A stretch of DNA of 64,000 nucleotides from Thermococcus sp. 18S1 (lineage in GTDB: Archaea; Methanobacteriota_B; Thermococci; Thermococcales; Thermococcaceae), in assembly GCF_012027645.1 (NCBI RefSeq), contig NZ_SNUU01000001.1:1860001-1924000 (forward strand), in the 5' to 3' direction. This document shows, piece by piece, positions 18,452 to 26,079 of this stretch. The position numbers and the translations under genes were made by a program. A model generated the notes under the pieces. It made no database searches, was not told the DNA's origin, and was given only the letters and a program-made list of their open reading frames with translations. Within the stretch, counting starts at the first letter, position 1. Each line of letters starts with the position of its first letter.

Positions 18452-18490
18452 CAAACCTTTGGTTTGGAAAATCGTTATATACTCCAAACC
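18452..18490 (+). promoter_or_regulatory. Rubrerythrin promoter: TATA box flanked by repeated CCAAACC elements
   Basis: CAAACC-TTT-GGTTTG occupies 18452-18466. The last part overlaps GGTTTGGA (18461-18468), whose exact reverse complement TCCAAACC is at 18483-18490, with the TATA box GTTATATAC (18475-18482) in between. The three half-sites on both sides of the TATA box suggest a regulator that blocks or assists TBP. Confidence 0.6.
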
Positions 18491-18529
18491 CGAAGATGTT
18501 AGTGCAGCATCGTTTGTTGGTGATATGGT

Positions 18530-19045
18530 ATGGTAGTGGAAAGAAAAATGACCCGGAAGTTTCTGGAGGATGCCTTCGCCGGCGAGAGCATGGCCCACAT
18601 GAGATACCTGATTTTTGCCGAACAGGCGGAGAAAGATGGATATCCCAACATAGCCAAGCTTTTCAGGGCTATCGCCCATGCGGAGTTCATTCACGCGAAG
18701 AACCACTTTATAGCCCTCGGGCACCTGGGTAAGACCCCGGAGAACCTTCAGGCAGGTATAGACGGTGAAACCTACGAGGTCGAGGAGATGTACCCGGTCT
18801 TCAAGAACACCGCCGAGTTCCAGGGGGAGAAGGATGCCGTTAGAACCACCCACTACGCTTTGGAGGCCGAGAAAATACACGCCGAGCTTTACACCAAAGC
18901 CAAAGAGCTTGCCGAGAGCGGGAAGGACATTGAGATAAAGAAGGTTTACATCTGTCCCGTCTGCGGCTACACTGCGGTTGACGAGGCACCCGAATACTGC
19001 CCTGTGTGCGGTGCCCCCAGGGACAAGTTCGTGGTCTTTGAGTAA
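18530..19045 (+). CDS. rbr: Rubrerythrin
   Basis: 171 residues. An N-terminal diiron four-helix domain (about 1-130) carries FAGESMAHMRY, the AHAEFIHAKNH motif and EAEKIHAEL. A C-terminal rubredoxin-type domain has CPVCGYTAVDEAPEYCPVCG. It reduces hydrogen peroxide with electrons from rubredoxin and its reductase. The ATG at 18530 follows GGTGATATGGT. Its promoter has an elaborate set of inverted repeats. It is the only gene of the island with the complete two-domain rubrerythrin layout. Confidence 0.96.
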   Translation: MVVERKMTRKFLEDAFAGESMAHMRYLIFAEQAEKDGYPNIAKLFRAIAHAEFIHAKNHFIALGHLGKTPENLQAGIDGETYEVEEMYPVFKNTAEFQGEKDAVRTTHYALEAEKIHAELYTKAKELAESGKDIEIKKVYICPVCGYTAVDEAPEYCPVCGAPRDKFVVFE

Positions 19046-19064
19046 ACCTTTCGTTTTTCCACTT

Positions 19065-19091
19065 CTCAAGTTTGAGGCGCAAACCTTATAA
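19065..19091 (+). promoter_or_regulatory. Rubredoxin/superoxide reductase promoter
   Basis: TATA box CCTTATAAGG (19082-19091) about 35 bases before the rubredoxin start. Just upstream lies CTCAA-GT-TTGAG (19065-19076), a 12-base inverted repeat, and a CAAACC half-site like those of the rubrerythrin promoter. Confidence 0.5.
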
Positions 19092-19124
19092 GGGCGGACT
19101 AATAACATTAGGATGGTGGAAGAA

Positions 19125-19286
19125 ATGGCGAAATGGAAGTGTATAGTCTGTGGCTACATCTACGATGAGGACGAGGGCGACCCCGACACGGGGATTGAGC
19201 CCGGAACCAAGTTCGAAGACCTTCCCGAGGACTGGGTCTGCCCGCTCTGCGGTGCACCAAAGGACATGTTTGAAAAGATAGAGTGA
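19125..19286 (+). CDS. rub: Rubredoxin
   Basis: A 53-residue rubredoxin, the electron carrier between the NAD(P)H:rubredoxin reductase and superoxide reductase, rubrerythrin and the flavodiiron protein. One iron is bound by two CxxCG knuckles, CIVCGY near residue 6 and CPLCGA near residue 39, at the normal spacing. The start ATG at 19125 follows GGATGGTGG; an upstream ATG at 19113 would add four residues. Ten bases separate it from the superoxide reductase gene, so they form one operon. Confidence 0.96.
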   Translation: MAKWKCIVCGYIYDEDEGDPDTGIEPGTKFEDLPEDWVCPLCGAPKDMFEKIE

Positions 19287-19296
19287 GGTGGTTGAG

Positions 19297-19644
19297 ATGA
19301 TAAGCGGAACCATAAAGAGTGGAGACTGGAAGGGGGAGAAGCACGTCCCCGTTATAGAGTACGAGAAGGAGGGCGACCTCGTTAAGGTCGAGGTCCAGGT
19401 CGGCAAGGAGATACCGCACCCGAACACCCCCGAGCACCACATCGCCTGGATTGAGCTCTACTTCCACCCCGAGGGGGAGAACTTCCCGATTCTCGTCGGC
19501 AGGGTTGCCTTCACAAACCACAGCGACCCGCTCACCGAGCCCAGGGCGGCCTTCTTCTTCAAGACTGCCAAGAAGGGCAAGCTCTACGCCCTGAGCTACT
19601 GCAACATTCACGGCCTCTGGGAGAACGAGGTCACGCTTGAGTGA
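19297..19644 (+). CDS. sor: Superoxide reductase (neelaredoxin type)
   Basis: 115 residues of the one-iron superoxide reductase, which converts superoxide to H2O2 without making O2. The iron centre ligands are visible: HVP near residue 17, HPNTPEHH in the first half, and CNIHGLW near the C-terminus (Cys plus His). No N-terminal desulforedoxin domain is present. The glutamate of the GEKHVP segment matches the family's sixth ligand. ATG at 19297 behind GAGGTGG. Electrons come from the rubredoxin encoded just before it. Confidence 0.97.
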   Translation: MISGTIKSGDWKGEKHVPVIEYEKEGDLVKVEVQVGKEIPHPNTPEHHIAWIELYFHPEGENFPILVGRVAFTNHSDPLTEPRAAFFFKTAKKGKLYALSYCNIHGLWENEVTLE

Positions 19645-19660
19645 TTTTTCTGCCCCAACC

Positions 19661-19672
19661 CCCTCTTTTTTA
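19661..19672 (+). terminator. T-tract terminator after superoxide reductase
   Basis: CCCTCTTTTTTA lies about 20 bases after the stop, preceded by a shorter T-run at 19645-19649; typical archaeal U-tract terminators. Confidence 0.45.
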
Positions 19673-19752
19673 ATGATTCGTCAGGAGTCGGCCGGAAGGT
19701 TTATCTGGAGAAGCGTTGAATCTACAGCATAGCAAGATGGACGCTGGAAAAT

Positions 19753-20400
19753 ATGGCCGAACTGTGGTATAATATCGTGATGAGTGTTACAGGAGTGCTT
19801 ATATTCTTCGGTATTTTCCTTGCATGGACGATTCTCCGCAAGATTGAAAAGCACAGGGAGGATGCCGGGAGCCCCAACCCGACAGTTATGCTGCTCGGGG
19901 GACTTCTGACTTCTCTGGGATTCACCTGGGAGATTCTCGGCAACGACAAGATTGGGGCCGTGGTGCTTTCCCTCATCCTGATTGGCCCCGCGATGATCGG
20001 ATACGCACTCGCCAACGTTGGTGTCGAGAGAATAACCGGGAGGCTCATGATTCAGAGCGTTCTAACGCTTCTGAGCCTGTTTCTGGCAGGGAACTACTCG
20101 ACTGTTGCCGTTGATGTAGCTTATGCCGGCCCGTTCCTAGCTCTCCTCCTCCTAATGAACGCCCATATGATGATTGAAAATGGAATCCAAAGACATCTAA
20201 TAGTGCTCTCCTCATGGCTCATCGTCCTGTTCTCCTGGACCCGATACGCCTTGGAGGATACCTCCGGGCTGCTGAAGGTCATGATAGTACTGCCATACGT
20301 TGCCGCGGTGCTCCTCTGGGTAGGCGTTCTCACGGTGACATACTTCAAATTATCCTCTAACTACCCCACATTACACATAACCGCCCAGGAAGGCTTATAA
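19753..20400 (+). CDS. Uncharacterised membrane protein, six to seven helices
   Basis: 215 residues, almost all hydrophobic segments: about six or seven membrane helices, with a charged cytoplasmic stretch KIEKHREDAGS after the first helix. I do not recognise a named family. In size and style it resembles the membrane half of the DUF835 protein encoded at 21780, but it has no DUF835 domain. It sits between the superoxide reductase and a DUF59 gene, and its stop is only 33 bases before the latter. Confidence 0.7.
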   Translation: MAELWYNIVMSVTGVLIFFGIFLAWTILRKIEKHREDAGSPNPTVMLLGGLLTSLGFTWEILGNDKIGAVVLSLILIGPAMIGYALANVGVERITGRLMIQSVLTLLSLFLAGNYSTVAVDVAYAGPFLALLLLMNAHMMIENGIQRHLIVLSSWLIVLFSWTRYALEDTSGLLKVMIVLPYVAAVLLWVGVLTVTYFKLSSNYPTLHITAQEGL

Positions 20401-20433
20401 CCGAACACTCCAAATCCACCACGGGTGAGAAAA

Positions 20434-20793
20434 ATGAAGGTTTACATGCCAAACAGGGAATGGCCTGAGCACTACAGAGCGGTTCTGGACGAGCTCGCCA
20501 AAATAACCGACCCCGTTACTGGAGGAGACATCCTGGATTCCGGTGTCGTTGCCGGCCTGGAAGTCGCGGACGACACGTTAAAGGTATGGCTCAACTTCGA
20601 GAGTCACGCCGAGTACAACATAACCGGAGCGAGTGCGATAGCGTACTCCAAGATAATCGGGGACATAATCGAGCGCTTTGCCCTTGTGAAGTTCCAGAAC
20701 GTCTACGTCTACGACCTCAAGAACAACCCTGTTGGAGTGTTTGAGAACAAAAAGGGATACACAATCGAAGACATCAGCACTGAGAGGGTCTGA
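20434..20793 (+). CDS. DUF59 (MIP18-like) protein, first copy
   Basis: 119 residues of the DUF59/MIP18 fold, with the usual ITDPVTGGDILDSGVVAGLEV opening of the family. DUF59 proteins take part in Fe-S cluster assembly or transfer. No cysteine is present, so it would not ligate a cluster by itself. The start is the ATG at 20434 behind GGTGAG. A TATA box is suggested at GGCTTATAA (20392-20400). Three bases separate it from a second DUF59 gene. Confidence 0.8.
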   Translation: MKVYMPNREWPEHYRAVLDELAKITDPVTGGDILDSGVVAGLEVADDTLKVWLNFESHAEYNITGASAIAYSKIIGDIIERFALVKFQNVYVYDLKNNPVGVFENKKGYTIEDISTERV

Positions 20794-20796
20794 GAT

Positions 20797-21144
20797 TTGG
20801 GCCTCTTTGACGTTTTTACACGGAAACAGACGCTATCCGAACCAAGGGAAGACCTGCCCCCCGATGTCAAGAACGTGGTTCGAATCCTGCGGAAAGTGAA
20901 AGACCCAGAGACTGGACTGGACATCGTAGATGAAGGACTTCTCTACGGTATTACGGTCAAAGGTCGGAGTGTCGAGCTGTTTCTTCTGATGGCCCGATCA
21001 ACACCTGAATGTCACTTCTGTCAGATGCTGGCCATAAACCTGCAGAACAAGATCTTAAGTGACATAGTTGAAGTCCTAAAGCAGGAAGGGTTTAATAAGA
21101 TAAAGATTTACAATGAAATTGGTCTGCTACTTGCGGAGGGATGA
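20797..21144 (+). CDS. DUF59 (MIP18-like) protein, second copy
   Basis: 115 residues, TTG start after GAGGGTCTGAG. The DUF59 core reads KDPETGLDIVDEGLLYGITV, and the ECHFC pair in the STPECHFCQML helix is where the family may bind metal or a cluster. It is more complete than the first copy. The tandem pair lies inside the oxygen-defence island, followed three bases later by a rubrerythrin-like gene, which suggests Fe-S repair or metallation of diiron proteins. That role is inference. Confidence 0.82.
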   Translation: MGLFDVFTRKQTLSEPREDLPPDVKNVVRILRKVKDPETGLDIVDEGLLYGITVKGRSVELFLLMARSTPECHFCQMLAINLQNKILSDIVEVLKQEGFNKIKIYNEIGLLLAEG

Positions 21145-21147
21145 GTT

Positions 21148-21672
21148 ATGGTTCGACAGGAAATTGATGAGGGACTTCCCCTCGAGAAGGTCCGGGACTT
21201 CTCGCTCGAGGAACTCCTTGGAATGGCCATAAAGGCCGAGATCGGGGCGAGAAAGTTCTACGAGAGCCTTGCCGAAAGAATAGAGATCCAGGCCCTAAAG
21301 GATAAGATAGAGTGGCTCGCCGGGGAGGAGGGCAAGCACGAGGCGCTGCTCAGGAAAATGCACGAGTCAATGTTTCCCGGGAAGGAGATTATCTATCCAA
21401 CGGAGCATATAGGGCCGGAGCTCCAGCCCGTGGCGAGGGAGCTTCACCGGGCCGAAGATATTCTGGAGCTCATCAGATGGGCCATCAGAGCGGAGGATAT
21501 AGCGGCTAAATTCTACGCCGAGATCGAGAATCTCGTCGATACCGATGACAAAAAGAGGCTCATGCGCTACATCAGTGACATGGAGAAGGGCCACTACTAC
21601 ACACTGAAGGCTGAGTACGAGCTTCTTCTCGACTGGGAGATGTACAGCGGAATGATGCACGTTGGACCTTGA
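21148..21672 (+). CDS. Rubrerythrin-like diiron protein
   Basis: 174 residues with E-x-x-H pairs at 61-64 (EGKH) and 146-149 (EKGH) in a ferritin-like bundle, and no rubredoxin domain. The C-terminal HYYTLKAEYELLLDWEMY resembles the ends of the paralogues at 25583 and 31713, so these form one subfamily. It is cotranscribed with the two DUF59 genes. Probable peroxidase or iron-handling role. Confidence 0.82.
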   Translation: MVRQEIDEGLPLEKVRDFSLEELLGMAIKAEIGARKFYESLAERIEIQALKDKIEWLAGEEGKHEALLRKMHESMFPGKEIIYPTEHIGPELQPVARELHRAEDILELIRWAIRAEDIAAKFYAEIENLVDTDDKKRLMRYISDMEKGHYYTLKAEYELLLDWEMYSGMMHVGP

Positions 21673-21677
21673 GGTAC

Positions 21678-21705
21678 TGGACATCAGGGACGTCCATGCC
21701 TTTTT
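21678..21705 (+). terminator. Hairpin plus T-run terminator
   Basis: TGGAC-N9-GTCCA can extend to an eight-base stem with one mismatch and is followed by TTTTT at 21701-21705. It lies six bases after the rubrerythrin-like gene. Confidence 0.5.
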
Positions 21706-21779
21706 ATTATTGCCTCGCCGTTAAAGTTTTTAAGCAATAGCCTCCACAATGGAATGTATCCCATCATGGAGGATTAGAG

Positions 21780-22820
21780 ATGATAATAAGTCCTCAATGG
21801 TTAACTGTGGCGCTAAAAATAGCGGCCAGTGTTGTATTTTTGAGGGCTTATCTAAAGAGTAGCAGGAAATCAGCTCTCTTCCTATCCTTCGGGTGGATAA
21901 GCAGTATTCCCGTGTCCCCAATCGGTATGGGCTCAAATCCGGAAGTAGAATGTATCTTCACCGGAACGGCGGTTGCGTTCACACTTCTGGGCATACTGAC
22001 CCTGATTGAGGAGGAGGGCGGCAGAAAATCGCCCAAGGCAATGCATCTCACCCTCCCCACACTCCCCGCGTTGTACGGTATAATAGAAGCATCCCTCGGC
22101 GGCTCATGCACTGGAACCTATGTTACCAGCGGGGTTCTGTTGCTTATAGCGGGAGTTGTATTCACCGAACTCATGTCCACATACTACAGAAGAAATGCAA
22201 CTTTGTTTGGGGCAGTCCTGGGTATCTCAGGCATCGCGAGCATGTTGCACCCCGTAGCGTATGAGAACGGCCTCCTCACGCCCAACGTTGTCATGTACAC
22301 CTCCCTACTGATGGCCACCATGACGGCATACGCGTACTACAGCGTTATATACAGCAGGCATTTTCTGGAACTGGAAAATCTTGCCTCCATGCGAGGGACG
22401 GAAACAGTCGTTTCAGGGAGCAGTATAGTGTCCGAGAAAGACTTCAAAGAAATTTCAGCTCGCCTTGATGGATACCCTGCACTGGCATTCCTCCGCAATT
22501 CAACGCCGATGAACGGATGGATAAGCTACCGGATAAGCACCGTGCAGGGTCCCAACGTGATACCCCCGACTGCAATGTACCGGATCACGGAGACCGCCAA
22601 CATGTACCTCCTGGAGATGGAGAGGATGGGAAACAAAGGAATCATCATAATTGAGGCAGTCGAATTTCTTAAACTCTACAATGACTTCAGAAGCGTTGTC
22701 AAAATGCTGGCAACTCTAAGGGACAGCGTTCTCATCCACGATGGGGCCCTTATTATCGTCACCGAAAAAGATATCTGGGATGAGGGAGAGTGGAACATCC
22801 TGCTGAGGACCCTCGGGTGA
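21780..22820 (+). CDS. Membrane protein with C-terminal DUF835 domain
   Basis: 346 residues. About seven membrane helices fill residues 5-200; the last 130 residues form a cytoplasmic DUF835-type domain (GWISYRIST near the start of it, GIIIIEAVEFLKLYNDF and LIIVTEKDIWDEGEW later). DUF835 is common in Thermococcales, often joined to sensor or membrane parts, and its role is not established. The ATG follows GGAGGATTAGAG. Position in the oxygen-defence island suggests a membrane sensor; this is inference. Confidence 0.8.
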   Translation: MIISPQWLTVALKIAASVVFLRAYLKSSRKSALFLSFGWISSIPVSPIGMGSNPEVECIFTGTAVAFTLLGILTLIEEEGGRKSPKAMHLTLPTLPALYGIIEASLGGSCTGTYVTSGVLLLIAGVVFTELMSTYYRRNATLFGAVLGISGIASMLHPVAYENGLLTPNVVMYTSLLMATMTAYAYYSVIYSRHFLELENLASMRGTETVVSGSSIVSEKDFKEISARLDGYPALAFLRNSTPMNGWISYRISTVQGPNVIPPTAMYRITETANMYLLEMERMGNKGIIIIEAVEFLKLYNDFRSVVKMLATLRDSVLIHDGALIIVTEKDIWDEGEWNILLRTLG

Positions 22821-22841
22821 TCTTCCGATTAAACCCACCAT

Positions 22842-23285
22842 TCACTCCCTGTACTTTGCTATTAGCTCCGCCAGAATCCTGTGGTGCTCCTTCTCGTTCT
22901 CGACAAGGGCCTCGGCGAGGCTCTTAAACAGGGGGTGGGTCATCTTCTCCGCCATCTTCTGGTAGGTCTCTATCATGTCCTTCTCGATGTCCAGGTGCAT
23001 CTCGGCAAAGCGCTTGACCAGGGCTTTCTGCTCGGGTACGAGTTCGACCTCCTTGATCTCCTCTATTGGCCCCTCTCCCGCGAGCTTCTCCAGCTCCTTC
23101 TGGGCTTCCAGAATGGCCTTCATCAGGTGCTTGTGGATTATTGTGTCGACGGCTATCCTGCCAACGACTTCCTCAACCTTGGTGTACCTCAGTCCCTGTC
23201 CCCTTATGAGGCCGAGACCATCGGTGTAGCTCGCGGCGGCCTTCTTTTCGGTCTCATAGGCCCTCTTAACAAGTGGTTCAACCAT
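22842..23285 (-). CDS. Ferritin-like four-helix protein
   Basis: 147 residues of long amphipathic helices. The last helix has EKEH (in ENEKEHHRILAEL) and an earlier one IHKHLMKAIL, in places where diiron ligands would sit, but the first glutamate pair is less clear than in the other paralogues. It could bind iron or be a structural relative. The ATG at 23285 follows GGTGATG. It is separated from the encapsulin-cargo-like gene by about 125 bases and has its own TATA-like TTAATAACG. Confidence 0.7.
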   Translation of the reverse strand: MVEPLVKRAYETEKKAAASYTDGLGLIRGQGLRYTKVEEVVGRIAVDTIIHKHLMKAILEAQKELEKLAGEGPIEEIKEVELVPEQKALVKRFAEMHLDIEKDMIETYQKMAEKMTHPLFKSLAEALVENEKEHHRILAELIAKYRE

Positions 23286-23411
23286 GCACATCACCAGAAC
23301 TACATGAACATCGAACCTTAATAACGTTTTTCATTGAGCAAAAGGGTGCATCAACATACTGCTTAGTGCACGAGAATCGAAAGGAAGCGAGGGAAAAGAG
23401 GAACGAAAAGG

Positions 23412-23714
23412 TCACAGTTCGACCTTTATGCCGGTCTCTTCCTCAACCTCCTCAAAGCCTTCCTTCATGTACTTCACGAGCTCCTCATCGACCTCAAGGA
23501 GCGCCGCCAGAAACTCCCCAACGTGCTCCTTTTCCTCGTTGGCGACGTCGTAGAATATGTGCTTTATCCTCTCATCCTCTATCAGCTCGGCCAGCTGTTC
23601 GTAGAAGCTTATGGCGTCGAGCTCGGCCTCGATGGCCCAGCGAAGGGCTTGAGCTATTTCCCTCTTTGAGAGGGGCTTCTCCCTCCCGAGGAGGTAGGGC
23701 TTTTCAGCGAGCAT
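23412..23714 (-). CDS. Stand-alone relative of the encapsulin-linked ferritin-like (EncFtn) domain
   Basis: 100 residues. The sequence from SKREI to ETGIK matches, in my reading, the N-terminal ferritin-like domain that Pyrococcus furiosus carries fused to its encapsulin shell. It has E31, then E61-x-x-H64 in ANEEKEHVGEF, the spacing of the EncFtn ferroxidase. The ORF stops where the shell would begin and no shell sequence follows in this window. EncFtn proteins form annular decamers that oxidise iron. ATG 23714 behind GGTGGTGA. Confidence 0.8.
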   Translation of the reverse strand: MLAEKPYLLGREKPLSKREIAQALRWAIEAELDAISFYEQLAELIEDERIKHIFYDVANEEKEHVGEFLAALLEVDEELVKYMKEGFEEVEEETGIKVEL

Positions 23715-23756
23715 GGTATCACCACCCCAAGTTCTCATCCATCCTAAATAACACTT

Positions 23757-24308
23757 TCACCTGAGGAACTTCGAGACGAACGGGCTCTCTCCGGGCTTGG
23801 TTCTCCTGAAGTGGCCGCTCGGCTTGCCGGTAAGGAGCTCCTCAAACCAGGCCTCGTGCTCGATCTCCTCGTGGAGTATCGCTAGGGCCAGGTCGTACGT
23901 TCTCGGGTCTTTTCCAAAGGTGTACTTGCATATCTCGGTGTAAACACCGACCGCACAGCGCTCCGCCTCCAGAAGAACCTTGAGGATGTTCTCAACGATC
24001 GGCTCCTCGGGAAGGTAAGCGTCGCGGCACCAGGCCATCTTGGAGAAGTCAACGATGTCCCTCGGGAGCTCACCGCCGAGCTCGTAAATCCTCGGCACCA
24101 GAGCCTCAAAATGGTTCCTGTCCTCAAGGCGGGCGTCCTCGACTATCTCCTTTATCGTTTCACCTTCCATACCTGCCGCATGGTTCCTCAGAACCGTGTA
24201 GTAGTAATAGGTCGTAAACTCCGCGGCGGCTGCTTTAAGCAACATGTCCAGGAGTTTTTCCACATCTATTCCGGCTTTCTCAACAAGCCTTCGGTTGTGT
24301 TCAGACAT
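23757..24308 (-). CDS. Dps-like protein (DPSL, thioferritin type)
   Basis: 183 residues, a ferritin-like protein of the archaeal Dps-like class that uses H2O2 to oxidise iron in a 12-subunit cage. Diiron motifs are [18 protein letters not shown] and [12 protein letters not shown]. The pair in [12 protein letters not shown] is the cysteine motif that separates DPSL from true Dps. ATG 24308 follows GGTGA. It is divergent from the Fur/PerR gene across a shared operator region, and beside the EncFtn-like gene, the order I recall for the P. furiosus encapsulin locus. Confidence 0.9.
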   Translation of the reverse strand: MSEHNRRLVEKAGIDVEKLLDMLLKAAAAEFTTYYYYTVLRNHAAGMEGETIKEIVEDARLEDRNHFEALVPRIYELGGELPRDIVDFSKMAWCRDAYLPEEPIVENILKVLLEAERCAVGVYTEICKYTFGKDPRTYDLALAILHEEIEHEAWFEELLTGKPSGHFRRTKPGESPFVSKFLR

Positions 24309-24342
24309 AGTTTTCACCAAAAACTGTTGGCATTTCTACCTA

Positions 24343-24390
24343 ATAAACTTTTCTATTTAGAAGTTAGTTCTAATTAGAAAGACTTATAAG
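24343..24390. promoter_or_regulatory. Shared operator between the Dps-like gene and the Fur/PerR gene
   Basis: Overlapping inverted repeats: TTCTA-TT-TAGAA (24351-24362), TTAGAA-N5-TTCTAA (24357-24373) and the perfect palindrome TTCTAATTAGAA (24368-24379). The regulator's TATA box CTTATAAG follows at 24383-24390, placing transcription start almost at its ATG. On the minus strand a TATA-like GTTTATTAGG (24339-24348) serves the Dps-like gene. The half-site TTAGAA is similar to that of bacterial PerR/Fur boxes, so autoregulation is likely. Confidence 0.65.
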
Positions 24391-24411
24391 CCGGGGAGTG
24401 TAGCTTAAATC

Positions 24412-24789
24412 ATGTGGAAAGAAAAGGCCCTCAAACGGCTCAAAGAGAGCGGATACAAGCTCACACCGCAGAGGCTCAAACTGGTGGAGATACTCGATAG
24501 AATCGGGAACGAGCACCCATCGCTCAAGGATGTTCTCGGCGAAATCAGGGCGGAGTTCCCAACCATGAGCTTTTCCACGCTCTACTCCAACGTCCTGACG
24601 CTGAAAGAGCTCGGCCTGCTCGAACTCTTCTCCCTGGACGGAGAAACGAGGGTGGAGCTCAACACGGAGCCGCACATCAACCTGATAAGCGGGGGCAAGG
24701 TTATCGACTTCAACGACCCCGAGATAATCGAAAAGATAAGGAAGAAGATCGGCCGGGACGTTAAGCTCGTCAACGTTCTGGTGGAATAA
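24412..24789 (+). CDS. perR: Fur/PerR-family metalloregulator without cysteines
   Basis: 125 residues. The N-terminal winged helix has the family's GYKLTPQRLKLVEIL and FSTLYSNVLTLKELGL recognition region; the C-terminal dimer part is short, with PHINLISGGKVIDF. It contains no cysteine at all, so the structural Cys4 zinc site of Bacillus PerR is absent. Candidate regulatory-metal ligands are H33-like in NEHPS and the DFNDPE region. The transcript appears leaderless. Its position next to Dps-like, rubrerythrin and peroxiredoxin genes favours peroxide or iron sensing; the exact metal is unknown. Confidence 0.85.
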   Translation: MWKEKALKRLKESGYKLTPQRLKLVEILDRIGNEHPSLKDVLGEIRAEFPTMSFSTLYSNVLTLKELGLLELFSLDGETRVELNTEPHINLISGGKVIDFNDPEIIEKIRKKIGRDVKLVNVLVE

Positions 24790-24900
24790 AGTGCAATAGC
24801 CGCATCAATCCCCTTTTTCCTTGTCTGGAGGCGTAGAAATAATTCTCTGGCAAAGTCTTTTATAGTACCGTTTCTCTAACACTATAGAGGACGTGATATT

Positions 24901-25602
24901 ATGAAGGTTCTGGTTCTCTCCACATTGCACCAGTTCCACGGCCACGTGGATTACTACACTTATGAAGACCTGGAGCGTATAATTTGGAGCTTCTCACCCG
25001 ATATCCTCGCCGTTGAACTGAGGCCTTCCGACGTTGAAGGCAGGGTGCCTCAGAGGATAAAGCAGGAGTACCAGAAAAGCGTTTATCCCCTGATCGATAA
25101 ACTAAAATGCGAGGTCATCCCACTCGAACCGGCCGAGCCGAAGTATTCCGAACTGATACAGATGGCGAGGGAATCAATGGAAAACGTACAGAAAAACAAT
25201 CCAGAGGCTCTGGAGCACTTCAAGCTCTACGTGGAGGCTTTGTATGAGGTGCTCTTCCAGTGGTGGAGTTCAGTCCTTGATGTCAATTCCTACGAGACAG
25301 ACCGGCATTTTGAGATCAAGCGCAGGTACCAGAACTCACTGTTCGGGGATAAAGAGGGCAGGGCATGGGAAGAATGGAACCGGCATTTCCTGGAACAGAT
25401 CCTCAAGGCAAATGAAGGGAGGAAGGACGGCAAGATGCTGGTTCTGGTTGGAGCCGAGCATTCGTACTGGCTGCGCGGGGAGCTCCGTAAAAGGCACGAC
25501 GTCCAATTACTGGAAGCCCCCGAAGTTCTGCCGGATATCATAGGATCCCGAGGTTCACGCCCCGGCAGTGGGAAGCAGGAATTCAGTCCACCTCAAGGCT
25601 GA
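24901..25602 (+). CDS. Uncharacterised protein, possibly TraB/TIKI-like fold
   Basis: 233 residues, no signal peptide. The start MKVLVLSTLHQFHGH, the ILAVELRPSD segment and the late VLVGAEHSYWLRGEL have the spacing of H, E-x-R and G-x-x-H motifs seen in the TraB/ChaN/TIKI superfamily; this is a weak fold guess. A helical middle (residues 60-160) is rich in charged residues. TATA box TTTTATAG near 24857. Its last 20 bases overlap the convergent rubrerythrin-like gene. Confidence 0.6.
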   Translation: MKVLVLSTLHQFHGHVDYYTYEDLERIIWSFSPDILAVELRPSDVEGRVPQRIKQEYQKSVYPLIDKLKCEVIPLEPAEPKYSELIQMARESMENVQKNNPEALEHFKLYVEALYEVLFQWWSSVLDVNSYETDRHFEIKRRYQNSLFGDKEGRAWEEWNRHFLEQILKANEGRKDGKMLVLVGAEHSYWLRGELRKRHDVQLLEAPEVLPDIIGSRGSRPGSGKQEFSPPQG

Positions 25603-26062
25603 AATCCTGATAGTCCATCCAGATGCCGGTCTTCATCACCGAGTCGTACTGGGCCTTGAGCAGCTCGTAGTGGCTCTTCTCCACCTTCGCCAGCTCTTCA
25701 AACACGCGCCGGACGTCCTCGTGTTCCGCCTCCCTGGCGGCCCTCTCGTAAAACTCCCAGGTCTTCTTTTCCTGCTCCATGCCTATTCTCACTGCATCCA
25801 CTTCACTCAGCTTGCTCTCGTCGGCCTCCACCCGAAGGCTCTCAAGGACGGCCCTGTCAACGGCGGGAAGTTCGCATTCCTCTATGAGCTTCTCGACGAA
25901 CTTCTCCTCGAACAGCTCCCAGTGGCCCGCCTCTTCGTTTGCCAGGAACAGAAACATCTTCCTGGCCCTCTCGTCACCGGCCTTTTTTGCCAGCCTTATG
26001 TAGAACTTCAACTCGGCCTTCTCAACTTCAAGGGCCAGGGCCAGAGCTTCAAGTTCGTTCAT
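25583..26062 (-). CDS. Rubrerythrin-like diiron protein
   Basis: 159 residues, ferritin-like, with E-x-x-H pairs at 44-47 (EAGH) and 128-131 (EKSH) and a C-terminal HYELLKAQYDSVMKTG similar to the paralogues at 21148 and 31713. No rubredoxin domain. It is transcribed behind bcp with 17 bases between them, so the peroxiredoxin and this protein are probably one operon and may act together on peroxide. Confidence 0.82.
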   Translation of the reverse strand: MNELEALALALEVEKAELKFYIRLAKKAGDERARKMFLFLANEEAGHWELFEEKFVEKLIEECELPAVDRAVLESLRVEADESKLSEVDAVRIGMEQEKKTWEFYERAAREAEHEDVRRVFEELAKVEKSHYELLKAQYDSVMKTGIWMDYQDFSLEVD

Positions 26063-26079
26063 ATTATCACCACATTAAT

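Noticed and set aside
23346-23375. GTGCA and TGCAC inverted repeat downstream of the EncFtn-like gene
   Set aside because: Five-base arms with a long spacer, not near a TATA box; too weak to call.
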